Assembly (NCBI RefSeq): GCF_031846185.1
Contig: NZ_JAVRIF010000003.1
Span: forward strand, 1-64,000
Origin: Thalassotalea_H castellviae
Lineage (GTDB): Bacteria > Pseudomonadota > Gammaproteobacteria > Enterobacterales > Alteromonadaceae
Length of the DNA: 64,000 nt
Direction: 5' to 3'
The position numbers and the translations under genes were made by a program. Below, one piece after another: positions 42,445 to 52,232 of this stretch. The first letter of the stretch is position 1, and every line of letters begins with the position of its first letter. The notes beneath the pieces were generated by a model. That model was given only the letters and a program-made list of their open reading frames with translations, did no database searches and was not told where the DNA came from.

Positions 42445-43806
42445 TTATGTACCAAGTAATAAGGTTGCTGTTCCTAAGAAAGCAAAAATACCTACCACAT
42501 CGGTAACCGTTGTTAAAATGACGCTGCCGGCTAGGGCAGGATCTATATCGAGCTTTTTAAGAAAGAGTGGAATAGTCACACCGGCAATACCCGCAGCGGT
42601 TAAATTCATTAACATGGCGAAGGCAATTACTGAGCCTAGCATAAAATCTTGTTTCCAAATTGCAACGACTGTCGCAATTAACAACGCCCAAATAATTCCG
42701 TTGAGAAAACCTACGGCGAGTTCTTTATAGAGTAAAGTGCGAGCGTTGCTTTCACCAATATGACCTAACGCCATACCACGAATAACTAAGGTTAAGGTTT
42801 GATTACCAGCAACACCACCCATGCTAGGGACTAAAGTATTTAAAATAGCTAAGATTGCTAGTTGACCCAGAATATCTTCGAACATGCTGGAAACAGCGAC
42901 GGCAAATAATGCGGTAATTAGGTTAACGCCTAACCAAACAGAACGTTGTTGAGTACTTTTAAAAACGGGTGCGAATGTATCAGCTTCATCGTCTAAACCC
43001 GCCATACTCATCATGGAGTGCTCAGCTTCCTCACGAATAATATCAACAACATCATCTATGGTGATACGGCCCAACAAGCGGCCTTCATCGTCAACAACCG
43101 GTGCTGAAAACCAATCATAACGCTCAAACAATTGAGCGACTTCGCGTTCAGGCATATCGGCATTTAGCGCGGTAATTTCATCATTAATGAGTTTAGAGAT
43201 CACGACTTCTGGTTTTGCTGTGACAATATGCGAAAGTGACACCGCTCCAATAAAGTGATCTTTTCTATCAACGACATAAAAAGAGTCTGTCGCTTCTGGT
43301 AATTCGCCTTTAAGACGTAAATAACGTAACACTACATCAACAGTAACATCAGGGCGTATAGTGATAGTATCGGTATTCATGATACCGCCAGCGGTATCTT
43401 CATCAAAAGAAAGCGCCGCTTCAACACGACTTCTGTCTTGTGAATCCATTGAACTTAATACTTCACGGTAAACACTATCTGGCAGTGTTCGTAATACCTC
43501 AGCAAGATCATCAACGTCCATACCCTCAGCAACTTCTGCGAGTTTTTCTGGACGCATTTTTTTCAAGATGCCTTTTCGAACTTCTTCGTTTAATTCTTCG
43601 AGCACTTCACCGTGATGGTCGTGATCGATAAGTTGCCATAACACGGTACGGCTTTTACTGGGAGAGGATTGTAAAATCAAAGCAAGATCGTAGGCAGGCA
43701 TATTTTGTAATAGCTTGCGGACATAGACAAACATACCACTACCAAGTGCTTTGTTCACTTGCAGTAATCTTTGTTGGTTGTCTTCTTGTTCTGAAGTTTC
43801 CGGCAT
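42445..43806 (-). CDS. mgtE: Magnesium transporter MgtE
   Basis: A 453-residue inner-membrane Mg channel. The N-terminal helical domain covers about 20-130 (EVLRTLPDSVYREVLSSMD). Two CBS domains lie at about 130-260 (GGIMNTDTITIRPDVTVD; APVVDDEGRLLGRITIDDVVDII). Five membrane helices follow from about 285 with the pore motif GGVAGNQTLTLVIRGMA. The cytosolic part closes the pore when Mg binds. The gene follows the npr end of the rpoN block in the same direction, with a 192-base gap, so it may have its own promoter. Confidence 0.93.
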   Translation of the reverse strand: MPETSEQEDNQQRLLQVNKALGSGMFVYVRKLLQNMPAYDLALILQSSPSKSRTVLWQLIDHDHHGEVLEELNEEVRKGILKKMRPEKLAEVAEGMDVDDLAEVLRTLPDSVYREVLSSMDSQDRSRVEAALSFDEDTAGGIMNTDTITIRPDVTVDVVLRYLRLKGELPEATDSFYVVDRKDHFIGAVSLSHIVTAKPEVVISKLINDEITALNADMPEREVAQLFERYDWFSAPVVDDEGRLLGRITIDDVVDIIREEAEHSMMSMAGLDDEADTFAPVFKSTQQRSVWLGVNLITALFAVAVSSMFEDILGQLAILAILNTLVPSMGGVAGNQTLTLVIRGMALGHIGESNARTLLYKELAVGFLNGIIWALLIATVVAIWKQDFMLGSVIAFAMLMNLTAAGIAGVTIPLFLKKLDIDPALAGSVILTTVTDVVGIFAFLGTATLLLGT

Positions 43807-43998
43807 AAAGTTTTCCTGTGCCGTTAAAAAACGAAAATGGTAATTAATTACGAGTTATAGCGGGCAGAATTTGTTATACATAACATAATTATTGGTTGCC
43901 CAGTTGCTATAAGTTTATCTCAACTGACTGGTTTTAGCAGCTTTTTTCTTATTATATCCACGAAATTTTACAGCTTTGTGAAAGGGATCTTGAGGTTA

Positions 43999-44277
43999 TT
44001 ATTCGTCTTCATCGAATTTATCGGAAAAAAGCTGGCAGACATTATCAAGGGCATCTTGTGCTTCTAGCCCTTCAGTATGAATCGTCACTTCTTTCCCTTG
44101 GCCGCCGGCTAATAACATAAGCCCCATAATACTGCTGGCATCGGCTTGTTTGCTTTCAAGTTCAATTGTAACTTTGGCATTGAACTTTTGACTTAACTGC
44201 GCCAATTTAGTTGCGGCTCTTGCATGCAGCCCTAATTTATTAGTAATTAATAAGGTTTTATTTAGTTTAATAGTCAT
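43999..44277 (-). CDS. npr: Phosphocarrier NPr of the nitrogen PTS
   Basis: A 92-residue HPr-like protein. The phosphorylated His 18 lies in NKLGLHARAATKLAQL, and the conserved Ser region reads DASSIMGLMLLAGGQGKEV. It passes phosphate from PtsP to PtsN. A short acidic tail (DKFDEDE) follows the usual end. It is last in the rpoN-hpf-ptsN-rapZ-npr series, 4 bases after rapZ. Confidence 0.93.
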   Translation of the reverse strand: MTIKLNKTLLITNKLGLHARAATKLAQLSQKFNAKVTIELESKQADASSIMGLMLLAGGQGKEVTIHTEGLEAQDALDNVCQLFSDKFDEDE

Positions 44278-44281
44278 AAGG

Positions 44282-45136
44282 TTAAGTACTGGCTACGTCA
44301 AGATCTCGATGGCGCGCTTGCACATCTTTACGCTCTTTTCTTAAATTATTTGCGAGTAATTCCGCAATATAAACGGAACGATGTTTACCGCCGGTACAAC
44401 CAATGGCTATGGTTATATAACTTCTATTATTACGTTCTAAATGTGGTAGCCAAGTCATCATAAAACTATTAATTTGCCAGATAAATTTAGTGACAATAGG
44501 TTGGCTAGCGAGAAAATCTTGTACGGGTTGATCTAGTCCCGTATATGGTTTGAGATCTTTTTCCCAAAATGGATTTGGTAAAAATCGAGCATCAAAAACA
44601 TAATCAGCATCTTGAGGGACGCCATGTTTAAAGCCAAAAGATTCAAAGACCACAACCATAGTGCCAGTTGTTTTACCGAGAATTCGCTCTCTGATCAAAT
44701 CCGCTAATTGATGAGGGGTAAGTTGACTGGTGTTGATGTATAAATTTGCACGGCTTGAAATAGGCTCTAACAGTTTTTTCTCAAGTGATATCGCTTGATC
44801 AAGCGCAATATTCTGTTTGATCAATGGATGCAAGCGGCGTGTTTCGCTAAAACGTTTAATTAAGTCGTTATCATCCGCATCTAAATAAACAATATTTAGA
44901 TCTACCGCACTGGGTAAGTAATTGATAATTTCAGAAATATCATTAGGATCTGCCGGTAAATTACGAACATCTAAGCTAACCGCTACGGTTTCATAATCAT
45001 TAATCACCGTATGTGTTAAAGCTGGTAAAAGATTGACAGGGATATTATCAACACAATAATAACCTAAATCTTCCAGCACTCTTAATGCGACACTTTTTCC
45101 TGATCCTGAACGGCCACTAACGATGATGAGTTTCAT
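44282..45136 (-). CDS. rapZ: RNase adapter / nucleotide-binding protein RapZ
   Basis: A 284-residue cytosolic protein with Walker A GRSGSGKSVALRVLEDLG at the start, DVRNLPAD and SFGFKHGVPQDADYVFDARF in the middle, and GCTGGKHRSVYIAELLA near the end. All are RapZ (YvcJ) hallmarks. In enterobacteria it senses glucosamine-6-phosphate and directs RNase E to GlmZ. The position between ptsN and npr is the conserved gammaproteobacterial order. Confidence 0.94.
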   Translation of the reverse strand: MKLIIVSGRSGSGKSVALRVLEDLGYYCVDNIPVNLLPALTHTVINDYETVAVSLDVRNLPADPNDISEIINYLPSAVDLNIVYLDADDNDLIKRFSETRRLHPLIKQNIALDQAISLEKKLLEPISSRANLYINTSQLTPHQLADLIRERILGKTTGTMVVVFESFGFKHGVPQDADYVFDARFLPNPFWEKDLKPYTGLDQPVQDFLASQPIVTKFIWQINSFMMTWLPHLERNNRSYITIAIGCTGGKHRSVYIAELLANNLRKERKDVQARHRDLDVAST

Positions 45137-45160
45137 TGTCGAAATCCTTGGTACTAAGGT

Positions 45161-45613
45161 TTAGTTATTATTTTTCAATAAATTGAAAAGCTCTGAACTC
45201 GAGTGACATTTTCGGACCAGTTTGCAAGTTTGTTTATCACTAAAAATTTGTGCAATGCTTTGTAGCGTGGATAAATGTTGTTGACAATTTTCTTCGGGTA
45301 CGAATAAAGCAATAAAAATATCGACGGGTCTATTATCTATCGCATCAAAATCAATTGGAGACTCTGTTGTGGCAATCACGACAACGACTTTACCCCCATC
45401 AGTTAATCTACCGTGTGGGATCGCGATACCATTACCTATCCCAGTTGAACCCATTTTTTCACGTGCCATTAGACTTTCAAGCAGTGAATAAGTGTTAAAA
45501 TCAGTATAAGACTCGGCAGCTTTTTCACATAATAATTCTAAAATACGCTTTTTGCTAGTAGCATGAACTGCACACAAGGTGCAGTTCTCGTTAATAAGTT
45601 CAGTTAATTTCAT
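45161..45613 (-). CDS. ptsN: Nitrogen-regulatory PTS enzyme IIA (PtsN)
   Basis: A 150-residue EIIA-type protein. The phosphorylated His lies in GIGNGIAIPHGRLTDGG (residue about 69). It starts LTELINENCTL and ends with the FSDKQTCKLVRKC helix. It receives phosphate from NPr and modulates potassium transport and stress responses in relatives. 24 bases separate it from rapZ. Confidence 0.93.
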   Translation of the reverse strand: MKLTELINENCTLCAVHATSKKRILELLCEKAAESYTDFNTYSLLESLMAREKMGSTGIGNGIAIPHGRLTDGGKVVVVIATTESPIDFDAIDNRPVDIFIALFVPEENCQQHLSTLQSIAQIFSDKQTCKLVRKCHSSSELFNLLKNNN

Positions 45614-45640
45614 AATGCTCGTGTTGAAATAGACGATGGA

Positions 45641-45928
45641 TTAATGTTGGTTGATTTTGCCTTTGTACTTTAAAACTTGTTTATCGAGTTTATTAACTAA
45701 AGCATCGATTGAAGCATACATATCGGCATTTTCGGCTTTTGCGTGTATTTCTGTTCCGTTAAGGTGGGCTGTTGCTTCCGCAATTTGATTCAGCTTTTCT
45801 ACCGTCAATACCACATGAACATTATTTATATGATCAAAATGTCGTTCTAACTTGGCAAATTTTGTATTGACACTTTCACGTAAAGCTTCAGTAATTTCAA
45901 CATGATGACCAGCAAGATTAATTTGCAT
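45641..45928 (-). CDS. hpf: Ribosome hibernation promoting factor, short form
   Basis: A 95-residue protein: MQINLAGHHVEITEALRESV, KFAKLERHFDHINNVHVVL and a central IHAKAENADMYASIDALVNKL. The short HPF (about 95 residues) pairs with RMF to form 100S ribosomes in gammaproteobacteria. It follows rpoN by 23 bases, the usual place. Confidence 0.93.
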   Translation of the reverse strand: MQINLAGHHVEITEALRESVNTKFAKLERHFDHINNVHVVLTVEKLNQIAEATAHLNGTEIHAKAENADMYASIDALVNKLDKQVLKYKGKINQH

Positions 45929-45951
45929 AAGCTTAGATCCTTATTTAGTTG

Positions 45952-47460
45952 TTAAAGTAGACTTTTTCGTTGGTTAGAAGGAGGAATTGACAATGATTCT
46001 CGATACTTGGCAATGGTTCTTCTGGCGACATTAATGCCTTGTTCTGCAAGTAATTCCGCCATTTTACTATCACTTAATGGTTTGGCTGGAATTTCTGCAG
46101 CGACCAACTTTTTAATTAAAGCTCGAATTGCGGTGGATGAACATTCTCCACCATTTTCTGTGCTTACGTGGCTAGAGAAGAAATATTTTAATTCAAAGAT
46201 TCCTCTAGGTGTATGCATATATTTTTGGGTCGTAACACGGGAAATAGTGGACTCATGCATATCTACCGCTTCTGCAATATCATTGAGTACCATAGGTCGC
46301 ATTGCTTCTGGCCCGTGTTCAAAGAAGCCTTGTTGGCGTTGTACAATGCAGTTAGAGACTTTTAACAATGTATCATTTCGGCTTTCTAAGCTTTTAATAA
46401 ACCATTTAGCTTCTTGTAGGTTTGAACGTATAAACTGACTGTCTGTCGATGATTTCATATTTCGTGCCATGGAGGCATATTGCTGATTAACCGATAGTCG
46501 TGGTGCTGTATCTGGGTTTAATTCAACCATCCAACGACCATTTTTCTTTTCGACCGAAACATCAGGGATGACATATTGATCATCACCTTTAATGACACTA
46601 TCACCTGGTCTTGGATCCAGCGATTGAATTAGCTTGATCACTTCGCGTAGTTGATCTTCTTTTAAACGCGTTTTCCGCATGATTTGGCGATAATCTCGGT
46701 TACCTAATAAGTCGATATATTCATTAATGATCAGCTTACTTTCTTTTAACCAAGGCGTTTCTTTATCAAATTGATTTAATTGAATGGTTAAACATTCTGA
46801 GATAGAGCGAGCCCCAACGCCAACAGGATCAAACATATTAATACGTTTAAGTACGGCTTCAACTTCATCAAGTTCAACTTCTTCATTGCCCATCGCTTCA
46901 AGAATTTCTTCAACACTGACTCTTAAATAGCCAGCATCATCGATGGCATCAATAATAGCCGTCGCGATGGCAAGGTCCGTTTCTGAAAATGGCGTTAACT
47001 CCATTTGCCAGCGTAAATGGTCTTGAATGGAGTCCGTTGTTTCGCCCTGATAAGTATAATCTTCTGAAGCAGGTGCACTGGCACCGGTATTTGAAACGCC
47101 AGCACTGTAGCTTTCTTCCCAGGTAGTGTCTATGTTGAGCTCTTCAGGGATCTCAGATTTATCCATAGCTTCCGTTGTACTAATTTCATCGATAGTAGGA
47201 GCTGAATCTTCACTGCCGTCGGATGTTTTAGTGTTTTGTTCTGTTACACCAGCAGAAAATGCTTCTTCTAAGTTATCCGATTGCGCATCATTGTCACTTG
47301 GGGTTGATTCATCTACTTCTAATAATGGATTACTTTCAAGAGCTTCTTGGATTTCTTGCTGAAGATCCAACGTCGACAATTGCAAAAGCTTAATCGCTTG
47401 TTGCAATTGTGGAGTCATGGTGAGTTGTTGTCCTATTCGGAGCTGCAGACTAGGGCGCAT
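45952..47460 (-). CDS. rpoN: RNA polymerase sigma-54 factor
   Basis: A 502-residue sigma factor. Region I (about 1-50) starts LQLRIGQQLTMTPQLQQAIK. A long acidic region II (about 50-140) follows, then the core-binding domain, the HTH (about 380-410, MHESTISRVTTQKYMHTPRG) and the RpoN box ARRTIAKYRESLSIP near the end. It directs polymerase to -24/-12 promoters that need enhancer-binding proteins. It lies 67 bases after lptB. The acidic region II is longer than in E. coli, which is common in marine relatives. Confidence 0.95.
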   Translation of the reverse strand: MRPSLQLRIGQQLTMTPQLQQAIKLLQLSTLDLQQEIQEALESNPLLEVDESTPSDNDAQSDNLEEAFSAGVTEQNTKTSDGSEDSAPTIDEISTTEAMDKSEIPEELNIDTTWEESYSAGVSNTGASAPASEDYTYQGETTDSIQDHLRWQMELTPFSETDLAIATAIIDAIDDAGYLRVSVEEILEAMGNEEVELDEVEAVLKRINMFDPVGVGARSISECLTIQLNQFDKETPWLKESKLIINEYIDLLGNRDYRQIMRKTRLKEDQLREVIKLIQSLDPRPGDSVIKGDDQYVIPDVSVEKKNGRWMVELNPDTAPRLSVNQQYASMARNMKSSTDSQFIRSNLQEAKWFIKSLESRNDTLLKVSNCIVQRQQGFFEHGPEAMRPMVLNDIAEAVDMHESTISRVTTQKYMHTPRGIFELKYFFSSHVSTENGGECSSTAIRALIKKLVAAEIPAKPLSDSKMAELLAEQGINVARRTIAKYRESLSIPPSNQRKSLL

Positions 47461-47527
47461 TTATCGTATTATTTTCCTATTTTCTAGCTTCATATTGATT
47501 TTTACTTTTTATCAAAGCTTTGTGTAA

Positions 47528-48259
47528 CTATAGCGTGAATTGCTCACCAAGGTATACATCTCTTACTTGTTGATTCGCAAGAATTTGATCTGCATTGCCT
47601 TCCGCGATTAATTCACCGTGACTAACAATATATGCATGCTCACAAACGTCTAATGTTTCACGAACATTGTGATCTGTGATTAAAATTCCAATGCCACGTT
47701 GTTTTAAGTGTAGGATAATTTTTTTTATATCACCTACTGAAATTGGATCAACGCCAGCAAAAGGCTCATCAAGTAAGATAAATTTGGGCTCTGCCGCTAG
47801 TGCTCTCGCAATTTCAACTCGGCGTCGTTCGCCACCGGATAAGCTCATGCCTAAATTATCTTTGATATGACCTATATTAAATTCTTCAACGAGATGCTCA
47901 AGCTTTTCTTCTCTACTGATATCATCTAAATCTTTACGGGTTTGCAAAATCGCCATAATATTTTCATAAACCGTTAGCTTACGGAAAATGGAAGCTTCCT
48001 GTGGAAGGTATCCGATACCTTTTCGGGCTCTTTCATGCATAGGGAGTAAAGTAATATCTTCATCATTTAAGATGATTGAACCGCTATCACTATTGACTAA
48101 ACCAACTATCATATAAAACGAAGTTGTTTTACCGGCACCATTTGGACCGAGCAATCCGACAACTTGGCCTTCTTGCACTTTCATACCAACGTTCTTTACG
48201 ACTTTTCGGCCTTTGTAGGCTTTTGCCAAATTATTGGCAATTAAGGTGGCAGTGGTCAT
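47528..48259 (-). CDS. lptB: LPS export ABC transporter ATPase LptB
   Basis: A 243-residue ABC ATPase: Walker A LGPNGAGKTTSFYMIVG, Q-loop YLPQEASIFRKL, signature LSGGERRRVEIARAL, Walker B FILLDEPFAGVDP, and H-loop DHNVRETLDV. It powers extraction of LPS from the inner membrane with LptFG and LptC. Its ATG overlaps the lptA stop by 4 bases. Confidence 0.95.
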   Translation of the reverse strand: MTTATLIANNLAKAYKGRKVVKNVGMKVQEGQVVGLLGPNGAGKTTSFYMIVGLVNSDSGSIILNDEDITLLPMHERARKGIGYLPQEASIFRKLTVYENIMAILQTRKDLDDISREEKLEHLVEEFNIGHIKDNLGMSLSGGERRRVEIARALAAEPKFILLDEPFAGVDPISVGDIKKIILHLKQRGIGILITDHNVRETLDVCEHAYIVSHGELIAEGNADQILANQQVRDVYLGEQFTL

Positions 48260-48810
48260 TTATTTTTATTATCCAACGATTTTTTATCTAACTTTTTTTT
48301 CTCAAGGTTTTTCGGTTGTAATACCGTTTGTACTCTAGCATTGTCGTCACTGCTTGCCTGTACTTGTTCGGTCAAAAAATTATAACTGATAGTGGTGCCA
48401 CTGACTTTGCTGCCTTCTTGACGAAGTTCAGCATTTCCTGAAATCATCACCGTATTTTTTTCAGGTTGATATTTAATTTCATTTGCTTGCAGATAAATAG
48501 GCGTTCCGTCTTCCAATATTTGTTCGAACGTTGCTGGTTGCCCTTTGGCAATATATGTTTTTTCGTTACTCGTGGCTTCTGTCACAACTTGCACTAGGTC
48601 TGCTTTTATTGTTAAAGAGCCTTGGGTAATAATGACATTATCAATGTAACTAAATATTTTATTTTTGAGATCAGCTGCTTGTCTAGAAGCATCAATTTTG
48701 ATTTCTTCATTCAAATCAACTTTTGCTGCTATAACACTATATGAAAGACTTAAGGTTACCCCTAAAGCCAAACAACTAGTTTTTAATAGGTTGAAATATG
48801 GTTTTTTCAT
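48256..48810 (-). CDS. lptA: LPS periplasmic bridge protein LptA
   Basis: A 184-residue periplasmic protein. The signal peptide ends near residue 29 (SVIAAKVDL). The OstA/LptA beta-jellyroll follows: IKIDASRQAADLKNKIFSYI, GSLTIKADLVQV, YQPEKNTVMISGNAELRQEGSKVSGTTI. The Lys-rich tail (KKKLDKKSLDNKNK) is longer than usual. It forms the filament that carries LPS to the outer membrane. It overlaps lptC by 35 bases and lptB by 4, so the three are tightly coupled. Confidence 0.92.
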   Translation of the reverse strand: MKKPYFNLLKTSCLALGVTLSLSYSVIAAKVDLNEEIKIDASRQAADLKNKIFSYIDNVIITQGSLTIKADLVQVVTEATSNEKTYIAKGQPATFEQILEDGTPIYLQANEIKYQPEKNTVMISGNAELRQEGSKVSGTTISYNFLTEQVQASSDDNARVQTVLQPKNLEKKKLDKKSLDNKNK

Positions 48811-49342
48811 GTTTTGTCAGCGTTACTTGTTTAGTGTTTAAGTCTACAATCAGTCCTGTACCGTACATGGTAAAATCAATTCCTTTTATTTCTATCTTTT
48901 TTTCTGAACTAATAATATTAGTGTTTAAATCTAATTCTAAATACTTTCCATGGATCTCTTGAATTAAACTTTTACTGTCGGTTGCAATTAACGCCACTTT
49001 ACTTTCAAGTTTTACTCTATTGCTATTATAGAGTGTGCCTTCATTTGCACTAATTTTCCATGGAGAATCGGTATTTTTTGGGTATAAGGTATATTTAGGA
49101 AACTCAAAGTGTGTGACTGATAATTCTGAATAATGTTCCATTCGATTCGCATCGATAATATAGGAGAGTTGCCCTGTGCTGTTATACGTTTCGCTATTTA
49201 AGCTTTCAGCAATAAAATCAGGGGATATTTTGTTATCTATAGCATTGGTGATTTGGTTACTGTTTTGGTGCCATTCAATGACAATGTAACTGACCACTGA
49301 AAAAATAAAAAATAGTAACGAAGCTATATATATGCGTGTCAT
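48776..49342 (-). CDS. lptC: LPS export protein LptC
   Basis: A 188-residue bitopic protein: one membrane helix (about 3-22, IYIASLLFFIFSVVSYIVI), then a periplasmic jellyroll (YIDANRMEHYSELSVTHFEF, TLYNSNRVKLESKVALI). ATG 49342 is chosen because it forms an ATGA overlap with the kdsC stop and places the helix at the N-terminus; a longer frame would begin inside kdsC. It passes LPS from LptBFG to LptA. Confidence 0.9.
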   Translation of the reverse strand: MTRIYIASLLFFIFSVVSYIVIEWHQNSNQITNAIDNKISPDFIAESLNSETYNSTGQLSYIIDANRMEHYSELSVTHFEFPKYTLYPKNTDSPWKISANEGTLYNSNRVKLESKVALIATDSKSLIQEIHGKYLELDLNTNIISSEKKIEIKGIDFTMYGTGLIVDLNTKQVTLTKHEKTIFQPIKN

Positions 49343-49917
49343 ATACTTGCGCCACTGGCATATTGCAGGCTGTTTTGACTTTGCATAATGATATCGCATA
49401 TTTCACGTACCGCGCCAAAACCTCCTTTAATCGTTGTTACATGATCAGCTAAACTTAAAATAGCCGGATGAGCGTCATTCACCGCTATGGATAAACCGAC
49501 ATATTCCATGCATGGATAATCAGGCATGTCATCACCTATATATGCTACTTGTTCCGCGGTTAATTGATATTTCTCAATTAAGGCTTTTAATGCCGGAAGT
49601 TTGTTTTCTTCTCCTTGGATAATGTGTTTTACATTCAGAGCTGTCATTCTTGTTTGTACGATATTTGATTGTCTTCCGGTGATCACGGCAACGTCAACAC
49701 CACTGGCGCCTAAAGCTTTGATGCCATAACCGTCTTTTGTATGAAAGGCTTTTAATTCTTCGCCATCGTTACCTAGATAAATTCGACCATCAGAAAATAC
49801 ACCGTCTATATCACATACAAAAAGCTTTATATTCTTCGCTTTGTGGTAAATAGTATTGGCTATTTCACCGTATAAAGTTTTCGTTGTGTCGTTCGATGAC
49901 AAGTTAGGCTTTGTCAT
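49339..49917 (-). CDS. kdsC: 3-deoxy-D-manno-octulosonate 8-phosphate phosphatase KdsC
   Basis: A 192-residue HAD-family phosphatase: catalytic Asp pair in CDIDGVFSDGRIYLG, VITGRQSNIV (motif II), and YIGDDMPDYPCMEYVG (motif IV). It makes Kdo for LPS. The ATG shares one base with the kdsD stop (TAATG). It has the usual length. Confidence 0.94.
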   Translation of the reverse strand: MTKPNLSSNDTTKTLYGEIANTIYHKAKNIKLFVCDIDGVFSDGRIYLGNDGEELKAFHTKDGYGIKALGASGVDVAVITGRQSNIVQTRMTALNVKHIIQGEENKLPALKALIEKYQLTAEQVAYIGDDMPDYPCMEYVGLSIAVNDAHPAILSLADHVTTIKGGFGAVREICDIIMQSQNSLQYASGASI

Positions 49918-50882
49918 TAAAGAACTCCTGATTTAAGCAAGTCGTGCATATTCATGGCACCAACGGGGTGATTGTTATTATCAACGATAATTAAGCCATT
50001 AATCTTATTGTCTTCCATAATTTTCAAGGCTTGTGCAGCTAACATTTCACCTTCGGCTACCCGAGGATTTTTTGTCATGACACTGGCTATGTCGTCCTGA
50101 TGAATATCAATTTTTTCATCGAGGATGCGACGCAAATCACCGTCTGTAAAAAGCCCAATTAATTCACCACTGTCTTTAATGACGGCGGTCATGCCGAGAC
50201 CTTTTAAGGACATTTCAACTAATGCCTCTTTGATCTTCGCCTTTTCATTCACTAATGGGATGCGTTCGCCACTGTGCATAATATCCTGCAGGCGTAATAA
50301 TAACCGTTTACCTAAACTTCCCCCTGGATGAGAAAGGGCAAAGTCATTGGCAGTAAAGTCTTTCGCATTTAGCAGTGCTACCGCTAAAGCATCCCCCATG
50401 ACTAATGTTGCTGTTGTACTTGAAGTAGGGGCTAAACCTAATGGGCAAGCTTCTTGTGAAACCTTGATACAAACATGGGTATCACTTAATTTTGCTAAGG
50501 TAGAGTCAGGGTTGCTGGTCATGGCAATAAGTTTAGCACCAATACGTTTAATAACCGGAATAATTGCCAATACTTCACCGGTTTCACCTGAATTCGATAT
50601 TGTCAGTACAACATCTTGAGCAGTGATCATCCCTAAATCACCATGACTTGCTTCGCCTGGGTGAACAAAAAATGCAGGCGTGCCTGTACTGGCAAATGTT
50701 GCAGCAATTTTTCCACCAATATGACCTGATTTTCCCATGCCAATCACGATTACGCGTCCTTGACAGTTAAACATTAATTGGCAAGCCAGCTCAAAACCGT
50801 CGTCAATATATTGCTCAAGTTCAGCAATGGCTTGCTTTTCAATATCAATGACTTGCTTGGCGAGTTGTTTAAAATTCTTCAT
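49917..50882 (-). CDS. kdsD: D-arabinose 5-phosphate isomerase KdsD
   Basis: A 321-residue enzyme with an N-terminal SIS sugar-isomerase domain (GRVIVIGMGKSGHIGGKIAATFASTG, HPGEASHGDLG) and two C-terminal CBS domains (about 205-320). It makes arabinose 5-phosphate, the first dedicated step to Kdo. It is next to kdsC and yrbG as in E. coli. Confidence 0.94.
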   Translation of the reverse strand: MKNFKQLAKQVIDIEKQAIAELEQYIDDGFELACQLMFNCQGRVIVIGMGKSGHIGGKIAATFASTGTPAFFVHPGEASHGDLGMITAQDVVLTISNSGETGEVLAIIPVIKRIGAKLIAMTSNPDSTLAKLSDTHVCIKVSQEACPLGLAPTSSTTATLVMGDALAVALLNAKDFTANDFALSHPGGSLGKRLLLRLQDIMHSGERIPLVNEKAKIKEALVEMSLKGLGMTAVIKDSGELIGLFTDGDLRRILDEKIDIHQDDIASVMTKNPRVAEGEMLAAQALKIMEDNKINGLIIVDNNNHPVGAMNMHDLLKSGVL

Positions 50883-50890
50883 AAGTTGGA

Positions 50891-51874
50891 TTAATTTTTC
50901 AGTTGGCTAAAGAGTAACATTTGATAAGCAATAAAGGTAAACAATAGTAAAACCCCTTTAAAACGGGTAATTCTAAAGTTGCCTGAATGTCTGCTGAAAC
51001 AAAGAATAAAGAGTAATAATGTGACACCTAACATAAACGGCGCATCTCGTACCGATGCATCTTGATCGATATCACCCGGTGCAATTAAACCGGCTAATGA
51101 TAATACCGCGAGAATATTAAAAATGTTTGAGCCAATAATATTGCCTAATGCTAAATCATCCTCTTTTTTGATAATACTCATAATGCTTGCGGCAAGTTCA
51201 GGCAAGCTCGTACCGATAGCAATCACCGTTAAGCCAATTACTAAATCACTGATACCAAAAGCTTTAGCAATAAACACGGATGAATCAACTAGATAACTAG
51301 CACTTAACGGTAATAGAATAAGGCCAACAGTTAACCAAAATAGCGCTAAAGGCGTTTTAATTGCTTCAGGAACTTCTGATTCCGCTTCAAGGATCATGGC
51401 ATCATTGACTTTATTGTCTTTCGCTCTTTTTAGGGTAATAAAAAGTAATGAAAAAATGTAAACAAAGAAGCCAATAATTAAGATTAATCCTTCATTAAAA
51501 GTAAATTGATTATCCGAAAGCATCCAATAAGCAAGCGCCGTAATAGCTAAAATCAGTGGAATTTCACGTTTGATCGTTGAAGAAGAAACTGATAATGGGT
51601 GAAGTAACGCTGTTATCCCCAACACTAAGGCAATATTGGTAATATTAGAGCCGATAGCGTTACCGATAGCTGTGTTGGGGTTGCCATGAAATGAAGCGGT
51701 ACCTGCAATCATCATTTCAGGGGCTGAAGACCCCATCGCGACTATAGTTAAGCCGATAATCATTGGCGAAATACCAAAGTTTCTAGCAAGTGACGAGGCA
51801 CCAAACACAAACTTATCAGCACTCCAAACGAGAGTGACCAGCGAAATAAGTAAAATTAAAATTTGAACAAACAT
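50891..51874 (-). CDS. yrbG: Calcium/sodium antiporter-like protein YrbG (CaCA family)
   Basis: A 327-residue inner-membrane protein with about ten helices and the two inverted alpha-repeats GLTIVAMGSSAPEMMIAG and GLTVIAIGTSLPELAASI, each followed by GNAIGSN/GNIIGSN. ATG 51874 is preferred because GGAG lies 6 bases upstream; an in-frame ATG at 51886 lies before it. It is divergent from mlaF, the conserved place of yrbG. Ion specificity is not proven in this family member. Confidence 0.88.
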   Translation of the reverse strand: MFVQILILLISLVTLVWSADKFVFGASSLARNFGISPMIIGLTIVAMGSSAPEMMIAGTASFHGNPNTAIGNAIGSNITNIALVLGITALLHPLSVSSSTIKREIPLILAITALAYWMLSDNQFTFNEGLILIIGFFVYIFSLLFITLKRAKDNKVNDAMILEAESEVPEAIKTPLALFWLTVGLILLPLSASYLVDSSVFIAKAFGISDLVIGLTVIAIGTSLPELAASIMSIIKKEDDLALGNIIGSNIFNILAVLSLAGLIAPGDIDQDASVRDAPFMLGVTLLLFILCFSRHSGNFRITRFKGVLLLFTFIAYQMLLFSQLKN

Positions 51875-52232
51875 TAAGGACTCCATTAAACCAAGGGTAA
51901 TTGTCGCTGGTTGGTAGAGAAAAAAAAAGGATTTTTGAGTAATGAGGTTAAAAAAAACCTCGATGCGATGAATTTTGCTATTTTTTCAGCAAAACCTCCT
52001 GCATTGAAACGAGATAATTGGCTTTTTGTACGAATAGATTTTTGCCAAGGCCGCGTTATCGGGAATAAAGTTTAAAATTCAATCGGTAAATCTTACACTT
52101 TCTTACGTTTTGATACGTTTACTTACTAATTATAAACGTAATAAGTTGTTATTTTCGGGTGAAGTATCTCGTTGGATCAGGTAGAATTCTCGCTTAATAA
52201 TTTATAAGGATAATCGCACTAAAAAACGCACT
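51875..52232. other. Divergent intergenic region yrbG-mlaF
   Basis: No gene is seen. A small hairpin (GAGGTT / AACCTC, 51943-51960) lies behind a poly-A run. A good sigma-70 promoter toward mlaF sits at 52172-52200 (listed separately). The rest shows nothing. Confidence 0.5.
52172..52200 (+). promoter_or_regulatory. Sigma-70 promoter candidate for the mla operon
   Basis: TTGGAT (52172-52177), 17 bases, TAATAA (52195-52200), 32 bases before the mlaF ATG. Confidence 0.5.
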